Origin: Vanessa cardui
Lineage: Eukaryota; Arthropoda; Insecta; Lepidoptera; Nymphalidae
NCBI RefSeq assembly: GCF_905220365.1
Contig: NC_061136.1
Location: 382,001 to 446,000 of the forward strand
Direction: 5' to 3'
Length of the DNA: 64,000 bases
Positions within the stretch are counted from its first letter, which is position 1. Each line of letters starts with the position of its first letter. The position numbers and the translations under genes are program-made. The notes below the pieces were generated by a model. That model was not told where the DNA came from. It saw only the letters and a program-made list of their open reading frames with translations, and did no database searches. Shown piece by piece: positions 12,033 to 25,813 of this stretch.

Positions 12033-15000
12033 TTTTATGAGGCGTACTCCTCCGAAACTAGGAGCTCCAGATTATACGCAAACTACGCAGGCCAGGTGCC
12101 CGAAACGCATCTACAAATATATATACCATAAAATAATCTGGTAAATAAAGCCATTTCCACGGAGATTAAATACATCTGATTTTTTTTTTAAATTTAAAAT
12201 TCTCGATTAGTAAATGACATCCCTTATATTTTCAACATGAGCTATTTTTTAATAAGAAAATTTTGTCGCATTCATTGAACGAAAGGAATGATATTGAATA
12301 CTGTAAAAATGCTTAATTCAACTATGATTTGTTACTTACTCGTTGAAGCAGTAGAAGAGGACTTACCTGTAAAAAAAGGATATCAAAAATTAATATAAGG
12401 CATTAGTGAAATCTTACCTTTATTTTTTTACATTTATAATTAATAGCTTTTAATAGTTCGTGTCCATAGCTGGTTTCAGAAACATTTGACGATTATATTC
12501 TTGTGATAAAACGTTGATGTACAGTTTGTATTTGGCAAACTGTACATAATAAAATAAATCATTGATGAGCTGTACGCAATACTTAGGAAAACTACACGAC
12601 ATCACATCGGTGATGGCGACATCGTGTACCTTTAAATTTAAGAAAACTTTTCAGTTTCCAGTTCAGTTTTCTGCCAGTGAAAGCCCCGTCAAAATCGGTT
12701 CAATCGTTCAATATATTAGCCGAAACAAACAGACAAAAATTGTAAGAAATATTATTTTGTTATATTAACCCTGTAGACATAATATAAATATACATTTAAT
12801 AAAAAAATATCATAAAGATACAGACACTCCAATTTTATTACATGTATAGATATTACCTGATAACCAAGCCCTAAAGAGCGAGTGAAACTGTAGTCTAAAA
12901 CTAATATTTCATTGGCTAATCATTTGGACTGAATGGAGCGATAACTGGCTTAGTTTAGATCATTGTATTTTTGGATTTTAGATAAGCGATGGATGTCCAA
13001 ATGTAAATACATGAAGACGGATAGCCAGAGACAGATCAGATTACCTAGCTAATGCATCCGGTCAGTGATCTCGGGCGATATAAAACATCTATCACGATTG
13101 TGTTTCATTTGTTCTCTACTTTTACTGTCTGTTGAATAAATCGTTCTAAATGTACACCATTATATAAAGAGATAAATTTAAGAAATTATTTCATTAAAAA
13201 ACTTAATATTAATAATCAAACTAAAATTTGAACCTTTTGGTTTCGAAATTTGAATGTGCGATCTATGGAACATTTTTAAATAACCTGCCCAGAATTGAAT
13301 AAATACTACAATCTTGTATTGAGTGATATGTTCAATTTATCAATTTTTCTATACAAACTTTAAAATTGTAAATAAATCAAGTTAAAAATTACTTTGGTGT
13401 CTTATTGTAGAAACGAATCTTGCCCTAGGAAGGATACAATAGGAAACTTTCCTAGGGCTAAATTTGCAAAGTCGGAAACTAGGTGTTATTAGTTTACCTT
13501 TCTTCCTTCTGTCTATACAATATCACTTCAAAAAGATCTATAATATTGTAATAGGTCCATATTCTTTATCAAAAACGTCCCGAAGCGAGTCTCAAGCTCC
13601 AAGATTCTAAATGGACCGAACAATTCTTTATTACAGCATGAAAACAGTTTCAATATCTGTGGCGTTATTTCAAAACATACATACAGATAGTTTGATATAA
13701 GAAGTTACCTAAGCCGATAAAACTTTGCCTTTTTTCTTAATTAACTTTGTTGATCTACAGGGTACACCTTAAAGATGTTTGGTCGTTGTACCTGCACATT
13801 ATAAATATTCGGATATGTCTGATTGTCATCCCATCAGATTATGAAAGTCTTCCATGGGTAGCACGAATCTTACGCCAATCGGTTATCATTCTACCGCCAA
13901 TAAGTAATGAAAGTATAAATAATGCCTTGGTTTGAATGTATATGGGACATGTAATTAGAACCTCAAGGGGTAGAACTTCTACTATCTCGTAGCTGACAGA
14001 ACATTCAGGGAGTAAGAACTTAAGTAATACTTATATATTTTATAGTGCTAAAATACAATTGACCCCATCCATATCAGGGTAAATAATTTCCATGAGTAAG
14101 TAATCTTGTCATTTGCCTTCCTTATATATAATACTCAAAGCCCATTACGTAATAATTATGGGTAGATTAATGTGATTTACAAAGCTAATACCTGAACCGG
14201 CCGATATACATACGCGAAATATATAAAACTGTACGTATAGTACTTACGCACCCTATATATCGCCAGAGATCAGATCTGCATTGAATAAAGGACAACCGGG
14301 ACACAAATTAAAAGAAAAAAGGTTGACTTTTGCATTTATAACGTTAGTTGCAATCAACAATTACCAATAAAATCTATAACAATAACGATTTGCTATATCA
14401 GTAAGTATAAGTCAAATAGATATAATTCAATATTATGTTTATAACATAAGCTTAAGTTAACGCAACTTGTCATTTTCTCAAGAGCCCGGGTAACTTTGGA
14501 GTCATAATCACATTAATGCGATTGGAGCTATCTGCGTAAAACGCTTACTGCCAATTCACGATTACTGATCGCATACGACAGAAATCCGTTATGAGAAAAA
14601 CTGGTAATCATATTAACGTCAAAGTATAAAAGCGTTTCAATTTATTTCATATAAGAATAATACATAAAATGTTGTGACTTGAGTCGTATGTCAAGTCGTT
14701 TTTTTTCTTATGTGAATAAATTGTAAGACGCTTCTTGTTTTTAAATAATTTACATTTCTCGTCAATTAAACAGGAAGATACTGTTTCTATATTAATTTAT
14801 ATGAAGAAGCTAGACTGGATAAACTAGCATATACATAGTGATCGTTTGCTTCTGTAATATAATTAACTCATAACAATGATGTACCTCAGACAGCGATAGC
14901 TTCGAAGTTATGGCTTGTACAAATAAAAATAAAAAAAAATAAACATCGATATCCGTCAGTAGATTTACTGAGAGGTTGGTTCTAGATGGAAAGGTTTTAA

Positions 15001-15661
15001 ACATTATTTCAGCATTTCGTATATTACTAGTAGCCTTTCCCTCCTTCGTATGGATGAAAAAATCTTTTTCAACGAGATATTTATATAGATGGAAGTGTCA
15101 CAGATTAATAAGTTATAAATAAATATGCAATGGATTAGATTTCGATATTTGACAAATCCAAAAATAATATTAAATGTTTGTTATCAATAGTTGTAGTGTT
15201 TGTGATGAAACGTGAAAAGCTAAGCAAAAAAACCTTTTATGACTTCAATACTACAAATTAATTAAAAACTAAAAATGTTGTAAAAATAGAAATAAAAAAC
15301 GCTGTGTCCACGCATCGCTTGTGTCCTCTCACGCGGGATATCACGAAAAAATTTAATAAAAAACGTAACCAAGCGGCAATCATTTCGCCGAGTCGCGGCC
15401 CTTTAAGGGCGCACACATACGAGCTACAAGACTGACTAAATATTTAATGTTATATTAACTATCATTCTAGTTAGTATATTAGCTGCATGCGGTAAATTGG
15501 CCAAAGGAAAATATTTAATCGGAATACTAAAAATATATTTAGCCAATTTTCTACACACCAATTTTACTCACAAAATATACTAAAATCTACCACGCGAATT
15601 ATTCAATATAATATTTAAAAAAGCAATCAAAATAATAAATTAGTAAACAAATATTTCGTTG
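12033..15661. other. Gene-free stretch
   Basis: AT-rich. A retroelement-like 3' fragment lies at about 12650..12770 ('aaacagacaaaaattgtaag', also seen near 34640). A CpG-richer non-coding patch lies at 15300..15430. No exon recognised. Confidence 0.5.
13422..13458. repeat. Short inverted repeat
   Basis: GCCCTAGGAA and its complement TTCCTAGGGC are separated by 17 bp. Confidence 0.7.
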
Positions 15662-15973
15662 TAAAGTAAAAGTAAAGTAAAGTAACAGCCTGTAAATTTC
15701 CCACAGCTGGGCTAATGGATCTTCCATTAAGGAGAGGGTTTGGAACATATTCCACCACGCTGTTCTAATGCGGGTTGGTGGAATACGAATGTGGCAGAAT
15801 TTCAATGAAATAAGACACATGCAGGTTTCCTCACGATGTTTTCCTTCACCGCCGAGCACGAGATGAATTATAAACACAAATTAAGCACATATATATAGTG
15901 GTGCTTGCCTGGGTTTGAATCCGAAATCATCGGTTAAGATACACGTGTTCTAACCACTGGGCCATCTCGGCTC
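15662..15973 (-). mobile_element. tRNA-derived SINE A, full length, TTTAC tail
   Basis: Full-length minus-strand copy with (GTAAA)n at its left edge and the tRNA-like head at the right ('gggccatctcggctc'). An apparent 92-codon frame inside it is spurious. Confidence 0.9.
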
Positions 15974-16509
15974 TATATAACATTTCGTTTGGTTGTCAGA
16001 TATTCGATGTACAACAAAAGACTACAATTAATTGCAACTTCTCCACTATTGAACACAATGTTTCTAACGCTACAAGTTATACAGTAATCAACAACACACT
16101 GAATACATATATTCGTACTTTCCTTCCCTCTTTGTATAACTTATCACCTTGTTGCATATTTTAGGTGTTCTTTAATTAAATGTTTTTCAGTTAATATAAA
16201 ATACACAAAATGAAAACCGCATTCAATACAGCAGGGATTCTGTTGTATTAGGTACTGGAATATTATTTTGTTATAGCTCTCAAGGTTCTCCGGTTAAATT
16301 GCCAAGAGAAATTATTACAATTGGGCGCGTGTCTGTGAATAAGTTTGGGTTGAATTTTAGTAACGAATATCTATTCTAAATAATATTTTAAGCTTAAATA
16401 TAATCTTAGTGTGCAGTTTTCCTTAAGCGATGGCATTCCGTAGACCGAAGTATAGGAGAGGCCTAAGTTCAACGAATTCAATTTAGATCATTCTTCTATA
16501 GCATTATCC

Positions 16510-16600
16510 CATTTGATGGCCCCCTGTCCCCATTCTGTACTTTGGCTTTGCCCCCTGCCCCGTCCCGTAGCCAGGCTTTGCCTCCGTCCCGTACCCGCGC
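16510..16600. repeat. GC-rich degenerate tandem repeat
   Basis: 'ggctttgcc', 'ccgtcccgta' and related blocks repeat about every 25-30 bp. The minus-strand frame over it reads as repeated G-Y-G-T/A-K-P, a by-product of the repeat. Confidence 0.5.
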
Positions 16601-16913
16601 GAAATTGGATCGTATTTTGCATAAAATGAAAATCGAATCGAAACTAACGAAATAACCCCCGGAAAGGTCTTGATAAATGTCTTTGCGAGGTCCGAGGCCA
16701 TGTCGATGATTGGGGATAGAAGGGTGAACTGCTACATATGAAAAAAGTTAGATACGTGGAAGTTTTAGAAACGTAAGCAATTGTCATTTCTTACGATACA
16801 CAACAAGTACAGGCCCGACATTTTTTCACTAAGCAGGAATAAAATATTCAAATCACATTTAAAAATTTTATAAGCAGTAAAATAAAACGTTGTGTTGTGG
16901 GTTCTTCTCTTGT

Positions 16914-16985
16914 CTACCAACTCGCATTGGAACAGCGTAGTGGAATACACTGCTCCTTCTTTCAAGAAGATGAGACATTAACTCA
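16914..16985 (+). mobile_element. SINE A internal fragment
   Basis: 'cattggaacagcgtagtgga' and neighbours match the 3' half of SINE A; both ends are missing. Confidence 0.55.
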
Positions 16986-18739
16986 CACTAATTAATAGTA
17001 ATTAACAGCCAAGCCGAAAATAAGATATCAAGTCGCTTCTTTGAGAACAATACTAGATATTATCTAAACACCTTGACACAAAGTACGAATGGAATTTGTT
17101 GCCATTTAATAATCTATTTTATTTATAGTTCATTTATATTTTTATTTTGTATACCAGATCGTTTGAAACGCGTTAAATTCTTTCAAAAGTCTATATATAA
17201 ATAAATTCCTTTTTAACTAAAGATTTCATGAAGAATGTACCGATGAGTTAACCCCACAATTCTTCGGGGTAAACGGGAAAATAATACAATTAATGGGCCG
17301 AAAATGCCGATACCCTTCCGTAAAACGTGTTTATTCAAAACATATTCGCTTATAGCTGGGAAGGTTGATGGATGTACTGTATCTTTGGTGAATGATATAT
17401 GTACTACTAGTTGTGGCCCGCGGTTTGGCGTTTTAAGGCTTGGTCGTAATGTGTTAAGCAAAAACAGTAGTTTATGTCCATCCTTGGAGTTCAAGTTTGC
17501 TTCATACCAAGTATCATCAAATACGGTTCATTGGTTTGTTACTGAAAGTGCGACAGACAGACAGACAGAGTTACTTTCACATTTGTAATATTAGTAATAG
17601 ATTTTGCTGTGTGAATTCATGAAAACGTCTGTTGTTCATTGGTAAAACAATAATTGTTTATGAATATAAAGTACCTCATTCTTATGAAACATATCTAATT
17701 TATTTTAAGGAAAAGAAATGATTTAATTCATTTAGATGCTGGATAGCTACATATCAAATATTTTACAGTTTAACAGCTATAATCATTGTGTTTATTCAAT
17801 GAAATTGAGTATGTTTGTAGCGGTTGTTGTTGTGTTTGTTACACTATAATATACCTCTTATGTAAAATCATTCAAGGGGACTTCTATTTATATATTGGTT
17901 TCTTTGAATTTTCAATGAAACGCGTCTTGATTTGAAGAGGAAACATAAAGTGCATTATTCTTAATCATAATAAAAAGTGTTAATCAGTTTTATAATGACT
18001 TTACCGTTTATCAACTTATACGTCAATAACATACCTGTGACTATAAGTCCTTATAGCATATCTGTGTAATCTAAATATAATTTAGATAAAAATAATAATT
18101 ATAATATAGGCAGGCTGACTGGAAATCGGATCATCTGACTGTAAGTGCACACCACGGCCAACAGACATTAGCTTTGAAAGAACTCTTAATCACCCCTGAT
18201 ATTCCATACATGGTACATACCCAGACCGGATTGCGCAAAACCTTACCACCAATTAGAAATGACAGTGGTTTAACGAAATACACGTACACTTTGGTTGTCG
18301 AAAAAATAACCTAACATTGGTACGATTTTTCTCAGGTTGCTGGTGTTTTGGCAATGTAATTAATTAATATTCTGCGGTGGTGACCACTAACCATCACTAT
18401 TATATATAAGTTCATTTAAAACAAAGCACAACTCATTAAAAATATTAGTGAGTATAATACTCGTTATAAATATTTCAACTAGATCCAATAAGTACGCGCG
18501 ACGCGCTCGCCGCGGGCGCTACGTAAATTAGAACGGAAAACTGTTTTATCCCTTATAATAAAATTTAAAACAAAAGCTTTATTCCCTTTGATATGTTTCG
18601 AAAATAAACCTCGTTGAAATATTATTTATGTAAGAAAATTAACTTACCCATGTAAAAGTACGAAATTTTAGACAAAATAATGATTAGGCGGTATTCTAAC
18701 GTACATTATTATTTATTACTTGTCAATTTATTGGAGCCG

Positions 18740-18985
18740 AGAGCCGAGATGGCCCAGTAGTAAGAACTCGTGCATCTTAAGCGATAATTGCGGATTCAAA
18801 CTCAGCCAAGTCCCACTAAATATTCATGTACTTGATTTGTGTTTATAATTCATCTCGTGCTCAGCGGTGAGCAAAACCTGCATGTATCTAATCTAATCGA
18901 AATTCTGTCAAATGTACATTCCATCAACCCTCTTTGGAGCGTGGTGGACTATGTTCCACAAGTGGGATATTTTCAGGCTGTTGAT
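18740..18985 (+). mobile_element. tRNA-derived SINE A, degraded
   Basis: Head 'gagccgagatggcccagtag', diverged B box and a deleted 3' half, ending in 'caggctgttg'. Older than the full-length copies. Confidence 0.8.
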
Positions 18986-19293
18986 GTATATGTTATGTAT
19001 ATAAAAAAGTATTTGCCACAAATTAAAAATATGGGTTTTTTCATATATTATTTATAGATGTAAAGTGATGAGCACCAAAATTGCACAAAAAAAAAGCTGT
19101 AAACGATACCCCGCGCCGGAATGTAATGACCTGTAAGAGATACAGGTTGTGTCGCAGGGTTAACGAAGGCACGCGAATGTGCGCCTCGGTGGGTTTGAAA
19201 AGAATATACATTTTCATATGACTATATTAGGGTTAAATAAATAAAAATGTCATCATTTCCTGAGATACAATTTTTAAATAAATTATATTATTA

Positions 19294-19463
19294 ACTAGCG
19301 ATCCGCCTGGCTTTTCACGGATGCAATGCTGATACTATAAATATACTACAGAATGTCTTACAATGTTCACAGTTTTTCAGCCATAGGCAATACAAACCAT
19401 TACGTCTTATGACATCACTTTAGTAATGATCAGTGTTTCTCTATTATATTGTATCTGTATTAA
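19294..19463 (+). repeat. Dispersed repeat D, 5' part
   Basis: Shares the 'actagcgatccgcc' start, 'tactacagaatgt' and 'tgatcagtgtttctctatta' blocks. The 3' half is missing. Confidence 0.65.
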
Positions 19464-20713
19464 ACATTTAAACCTTCCTTTCAAACCAAGCTATCTATAA
19501 AAAAAAAAAAAACAAAACAAATGATGTCTGATAATTCGCACGGTAGAGCTTCACTGCCCGCTCATCAATTGTTCTACCACCAAATTTAGTGTCGTTTCTT
19601 TCCGTTTTCCTACAAAGTAGGTAATATCTTAGTTTAAAAGTTCTTTTATGTATTTGTAATTTTGAAAACGGTTAACATGCCTTACAACAAGGGGTTACCA
19701 AAAAAAATTTCTTAGTACATTTTTCTGTCTACCTACCTTTTTTAAAATTAAGTAAACTTTGCCATCAACTAATAATAATGTATATTAACAAATCTTTTAT
19801 TACAATCGGCATCGAGCCAAGCGATATCTCTGACGTATGTTAATAGATCTTACCACTCACCCCGACCATACTTAAACATTTTTTAAACAGAGAGAGGAAA
19901 ATGTAAGGTATATAAAGTTATGCAAGTAATGTGGATATGGTTTCTACAATCGGCAGAATTTCTATCAGAATTTAAATAAATTGACGGCCATCGTGCTAAA
20001 GCATTGAAGGTCAATTCTTCAAGTTTCTTTTATTATTATTTTTTTTTTAACATTAAGTAACAGCCAGTATTTGCCCCACTGTTTCTTTGATTTAATTGAA
20101 TGTTGCAACATTACAGTTTAAAGTATACTTATATGCAAACTTATATTAAGAAAATATGGATTATGATTATGATTTTGAGAATCTATAATCTATTTGCTTA
20201 AACTTAGACCTGGTTAAACTTACTTTATAACTGTATATTGTTTGTGTATTTCCAGCTCTGTGATAACATTGTTGTACACAACACAGTCTAGTGTAGTAAC
20301 AGACGTTTAAGAGCAAAACAGTAAAAACACATTTAATTAAGCCATAGGTTACTTCACCATATCAAACACTAAAGGTAACAAGGAACGAAATTTTTCACAC
20401 AAAAATGACCTTTATATTGTTAATAATAAATACCAATTGAATTTGAACTCAAATTTGTAGTTTTCTAGTCTGCCTTATTCGGTATAGTGTTCGAGCTTTC
20501 TTGCTAATTATTACAGAGATAGTCGGATAGACATAGAACAGAAGTATTTAGGTAGATGGTAAGTCGTGCTTAGAATGAGTCGCCAAGTGGCAAGTTTCTC
20601 CAGATTAACAAATGCAATATCGAAAATAAAATTTTTCAGCACGACCTAGGCTACGGAATAGATAATCAAAGATGACCAATTATATATTTTCTTTTAGAAA
20701 ATTCAACAACATT

Positions 20714-20989
20714 AACATTTCCCACTGCTGGGCTAAGTCCTCTTCCTTTGAGGAGAAGGATTGGAGCATATTCCACAACGCTGCTACAATGCGGTTTGGT
20801 GGTTACACATGCGGCAGAATTTCATTGAAATTATTCACAAGCAGGTTTACTCACGATGTTTTCCTTCACCACTGAGCATGAAATGAATTATAAACAAATT
20901 AAGCACATGAAAATTCAGTGGTATTGGGTTTTAACCCGCAATCATCGGTTAAGATGCACGCGTTTTAACCACTGAGCTACCTCTGCTCT
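20714..20989 (-). mobile_element. tRNA-derived SINE A, AAC/GTT tail, diverged
   Basis: Minus-strand copy with the conserved 'cacgatgttttccttcacc' body and the head at the right edge. An interrupted AAC tract at the left edge suggests a GTT-type tail. Many substitutions. Confidence 0.8.
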
Positions 20990-21361
20990 ATATCTATATT
21001 CTTCTACATTATTATATATTATAGTTCAAACGGTCTTTGTTTAATAAACCTAAGTTTTTTCTTCAGCGAAAATCGAATCGAAACATACAAGACAGTTCCA
21101 TTATAAAAGTCTTCCATTATAACTGCTCTTAGTCCAATGTAATGCAATCTTTGTCGTTATCCGCGCTAACGAAGCGTCCCCGGGGCGTAATTAAGGTCTT
21201 TTATCTATCCAGGTGGTGCTAGGTACTCCGTGTACAACAATGCCAGTATAGACACTTACAGCGAAACGGCTACCGATAAAAATAACCTGTTTTTTCTCAA
21301 CTATCGCAGACAAGGCAATTTTGTCTTATCGATGGTAAGGTGATAATCACTATATTTTATA

Positions 21362-21540
21362 AAACAAAGTACGACCGCGTCTATCTGTCGGTATGTTCGT
21401 GATAAACTCAAAATTACTGAACGGATTTACATGCGGTTTTTGTGTAAATAAGTTGAAATAGAACGATTATTGTTTAACACGTGAGAAAAGTAAGAACGTA
21501 ATTATGTCGACCCGTGTGAAGTCGGGACGGGTCGCTAGTT
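21362..21540 (-). repeat. Dispersed retroelement-like 3' repeat
   Basis: The right edge, 'gtcgggacgggtcgctagtt', is the complement of the common 'actagcgacccgtccc' start. The interior 'aactcaaaattactgaacgg' is typical of widely dispersed insect repeats; class uncertain. Confidence 0.45.
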
Positions 21541-21946
21541 AATAATATTTTCTTTTGGAAACCGAAAACTGGCCATCATGATATCATGATAAGGTGATAT
21601 GTATATGGAAATACAGAAGTTTCATTCAGACGCGATGTTAATTGAACATAACTTTTACATCATACAAAAAATGCACTAGAAATGTTAAGTACAGATTATA
21701 AATAAAAAAATTAACAAAAAGAGAAACTGACTTCAAAAAATAAAAATGGGCACAAAAAAGAAAAAAAATTATGAATTCAAAATATTTTTTAGAGTTCTTC
21801 TATTTAAAATGAAATAAAAAATGTTAGCCTACTTAGAAGTCGATTTACGATTATATAACTTATTGTTATATTTGAAGCCAGTATCAGCCACGGCCACGCG
21901 CCTCAACAATTAAAAGAAAGAAGCGGTACTACGTTCCTTAATTGAC

Positions 21947-22017
21947 ACAATTTAGAGTATAAAAGGTAATATGTAAAAAACATATTACTTATTACCTTAT
22001 ATACGACTCTATATTGT
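21947..22017. repeat. Imperfect 71-nt hairpin
   Basis: ACAATTTAGAGT...GGTAATATGT folds back on ACATATTAC...ACTCTATATTGT with bulges and a small A-rich loop. Pre-miRNA-like size, but no conservation evidence. Confidence 0.5.
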
Positions 22018-22687
22018 TTCAATCGAATGTAAAAACATATCTCTTAAAACATATTGTTTTCTAGGAGTCTTTTTGAAGTCGGTTAACAAAGAATATTGAC
22101 TTAAATAAACAAGCCTAGGCATGAGTTAATCTTACTTATTACTTGTACATTAAGTATGTAAAACATTTTATATCAATGAAATAAAATTTTAATTTTATGA
22201 TCAAATAAATGGCGAAGATAAAGTGAGCAATGAACTGTTCTTTATTGAAATTCAAATACAGTAAGAACCATTAATTTCCCATTCAAAGAATAAAATATAG
22301 CAGAAAGTAATTCTCGTTTCATTTTTACAGCAAACAGACTCGAAACAATTTCGAGTTAAGAATTCAAACTGCTGAAGTTTAAAAAACCATTGCTTTTCTT
22401 TTCCAATATATAGAGAACTGCTGCAAGTTATCCCCTTACGATGTCTAGAGTGTTGTTTCGAATTTAATTTAAAAGAATTGCATAAATCATAGCGTTCAAT
22501 TATTCCTTTTATAAATGTTCCTATTATCAAAATCAAAATTATAATTTATTCAAATTCACTATTAACTCCTTATTTTATTAGATCATTGGAATTTGAAGCT
22601 ACCGCAGACTTTCGTATACATATTCTATCAATAATTCTATGTTGACTAGTTTTGACCGATGTATACATATTATATTATTTATTTATA

Positions 22688-22920
22688 ACTAGATATCAGA
22701 CCCGGCTTAGCACGGCTGGAATAAGGGTCTAAAAATTACCTTTACATATTATAAATTAAATCTCTGTAAATCGGCACATTTTTCTCCATCATTTATACAA
22801 AATATTAATCAATTATTCACCTAAACTTTCCTATTGAATCAATTTATCCATTAGTAAAAACCGTATATCGGTTTGTTACTTTTTTAGTTTGATTTGACTT
22901 TATTTTATACTATGTGATGA
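22688..22920 (+). repeat. Dispersed repeat D, diverged
   Basis: Start 'actagatatcagacccggct' and end 'attttatactatgtgatga' match repeat D; the middle is diverged. Confidence 0.6.
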
Positions 22921-24083
22921 AGTCATTATAGTAAAAATTACTTTATCGGAGAAAAATCAAAACTTTCTAAATATTAAAATACTGAAGTACAAATTGTTAA
23001 TAAAGTATAATAAATACAATAGCTATATAATATGTGTTCAATAAGATTTATTCTATTAGTAAAAAAAAGTAATAGAAAAATATGTTTCATAATATTGTGT
23101 TTTAATTTTTGTTGTCAAATGGCGCGTTTCCACTGTCATACCTAATCTACTACTTGTAATAATTTTGAAATGTAATTTATTTTTCATGTGATATTGTATC
23201 TACTGTTGATTGTCCTAATAAAAATAAAATAAAATGAAAATATAAATTTCTGACATTTAATTTAACAGGAACGACAATAGTTGCAGTCCTTGACGCGGCG
23301 TCACGAGGTTAAGTTCTATGTATATTTGAAATTACTGACTTTCTGTATCACTGTTCTTGCATTACGTTAAGCCCTAAAACAGTTCTTGATAAGCCTTATG
23401 AATATGTAGTTTCTCCTAAATACCGAATGCCCTGAATACCACGATAATGGAAACTTGGATTAAGAATGTTTCCAAGTCTCCACAGATAAACGCAGTCAAG
23501 TCAGCCAGTGCATTTGTTTGAGAAATAATAATCAGCGAATCTACTCACCAACATACGATTTTACTTTATAGTACAATTTTATCAAACAATAAATATATAA
23601 ACTAGTTTTTATATGTTATCCAAACAGACCAGAATTTTATTTGTTCATGTTGTATAATTAAATTAAAGTTAGGTATCTTGTTTAATTTTTGTTTCTAAAA
23701 CAACTTTAGGGAATCATTGTTTGATCTGACCAATATTGAATTAAGTTTGTAATATGAATATGGGACCTATATAATACTAAAAGACGTTAATCAAACTGCA
23801 AATATCCTCACAAATAAACGAAATGCATACATGTTCACTTGTAATCACGAAATCGATAAAGCATTGAATACATATTATAAACATTATTTATGACGATACT
23901 AAGACGTTGTTAAATATTACTTTATAGCAATTGCTGTATATCCTAATTTATTATCCTCACTAAGGACTAACACAATATGGTACGCTCAAATACTCACACA
24001 AACGTGCATTATACTAAGATGATTGAAATTTTGAGAAGGAACCAGACTTGCGTGTGAGTATTTAAATATAATTTTATTTAAAT

Positions 24084-24316
24084 CCTAGCGATACGCCCCG
24101 GCTTCGCAAGGGTGCAATACTGTGATACTAAATATACTACAGAATCTTTTTGTTTCTTTACTATATTGTCCATGAACAAAAACATTCTTATCGATTCGTT
24201 CCGTATATTAAAAAAAAAAAAACAAAATACCGTTGCGTATTTTATTAAGAGATCTTAATAAAATAGCATAAAGGGACAGACAATGGTGAGCGACTTTGTT
24301 TTATACTATGTAATGA
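24084..24316 (+). repeat. Dispersed repeat D
   Basis: Start 'cctagcgatacgccccggct' and end 'cgactttgttttatactatg', with an A13 tract in the middle. Confidence 0.75.
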
Positions 24317-25667
24317 TGATAAAGATATTTATTAGTCATGACTTCTGGAAATACAGTATAAATATAGATATAGATACAATTTTATAGATAGATAGCCTGT
24401 GTTTCCTGTTGGTTCCGTATATAAAATATCACCTGTATATTTTGAAAAAATAAAAGGTAAAATTTTCAGGTAATACGAATTTTCAAACGTTAGCATTTTC
24501 GCAAACTAATTTTTTATCTCCGTTGGAGCCGGGCCATATCTCTCAGGAATTAGCGCTCACAACACCTGCTGCAGATAAACGTCTTTAATTACCTTTGTTA
24601 GCATGAACCCCCCCCCCCCCAACCCCCTACCTCCTTCCCTAATATCAGCGGCGCCAAGCACTTTTTACAATTACAGTTTTAAGATAAAAAAAAGAATAAC
24701 AATTAACAATTAAGTTGATATTATGATGATTTGAAAATTATGTTTGAGTTTGTAACGTTAGGGCCATTTATGATTTTTTGCCGGAATATAGGGCCTGTCT
24801 TACATATTATGATTAATTTGTATTTATAATATTGTATTTGAATACTTTTTGGATATAATACCTGGAAGCAGGATCAGATTTCAATACAGAATTGATTATG
24901 AACAATAATTGTGAATACTAACATCTTTGTAAGTCTGGTTATTTGAAAAGAGAAATGCAAGTTTCTTGGCGTTTCTAATTGACGATTCAATTGAAATATT
25001 GACGATTCAAAAATAATTTAAAACTACACTAAGACTAAACTAGCGTTGAATAGAGTTGGTCTGATTAGAGTACACTTCGCTTAGCGCTGTATAATGTAGT
25101 GAGGATACCTGCATATTTTGGTTGAAAATCTGATCCAATGGCATTTGGTAGAAAACCTAGTCCAAAAGTTGGATTTTTATAAGCTAAATAGTTTAAATGA
25201 TTTTAAGCAAAGATCTTACATAGGCGTACAGGATTCTAAATAATTTATTAAAAAAAAACGTGGTGGTCGAAATCTGTGAGGAAATATTATTAATACGAGT
25301 ATCTACCACCCGGAATATTCTTGAACATTTACGACGAATATTTAACCATCTAGTTTAAAATATTGACACGTTTTATTCGACTATAAATTATATCGATTCC
25401 ATACGCATCGAGATATCGAGATATAAAAATATCTTCATGCATTACAAGCACGTAGCCCGTGACGCCATTTATATTCAAATTCGTTTGCTTTCATGCAGCG
25501 CGCCCAAGATTGCTTTTTGATGACTGTAATTATATCCATACATCAGTGTAATTGTTTTCACGATATTACTCTTTTATCTCTTGACTTTATAATAAATATT
25601 ATGAAGCGTTTAACGTAAAGGGTTTGATTATTTTGTTAAAGCATTAAAATATCGGCATCGGGGAATT
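24317..25667. other. Gene-free stretch with a C13 tract
   Basis: Contains a run of 13 C at 24608..24620, next to a moderately GC-rich patch (24510..24660). No exon or further repeat recognised. Confidence 0.5.
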
Positions 25668-25675
25668 GGGAACAT

Positions 25676-25805
25676 AATGTTGTCTTAAATTTTCGCGATT
25701 ACACATTGAAATAAAACTACCTATAACGGATTTGAATCGCGTATATTAATTATTTTTTAACATCCCGACGTTTCGAGCACTTTACAGCGTTCGTGGTCAC
25801 GGGTA
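25676..25805 (-). mobile_element. Terminal fragment of the same Penelope-like family
   Basis: The reverse complement matches the last ~130 bp of the element at 45394..46095, including the 'gaccacgaacactg', 'cgaaacgtcgggatgtta' and 'cgcgaaaat' blocks, with scattered differences. It is flanked by GGGAACAT at 25668..25675 and 25806..25813, a plausible 8-bp target duplication. No endonuclease frame remains. Confidence 0.7.
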
Positions 25806-25813
25806 GGGAACAT

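Noticed and set aside
15599..15877. 92-codon minus-strand open frame
   Set aside because: It lies almost wholly within SINE A, which is non-coding.
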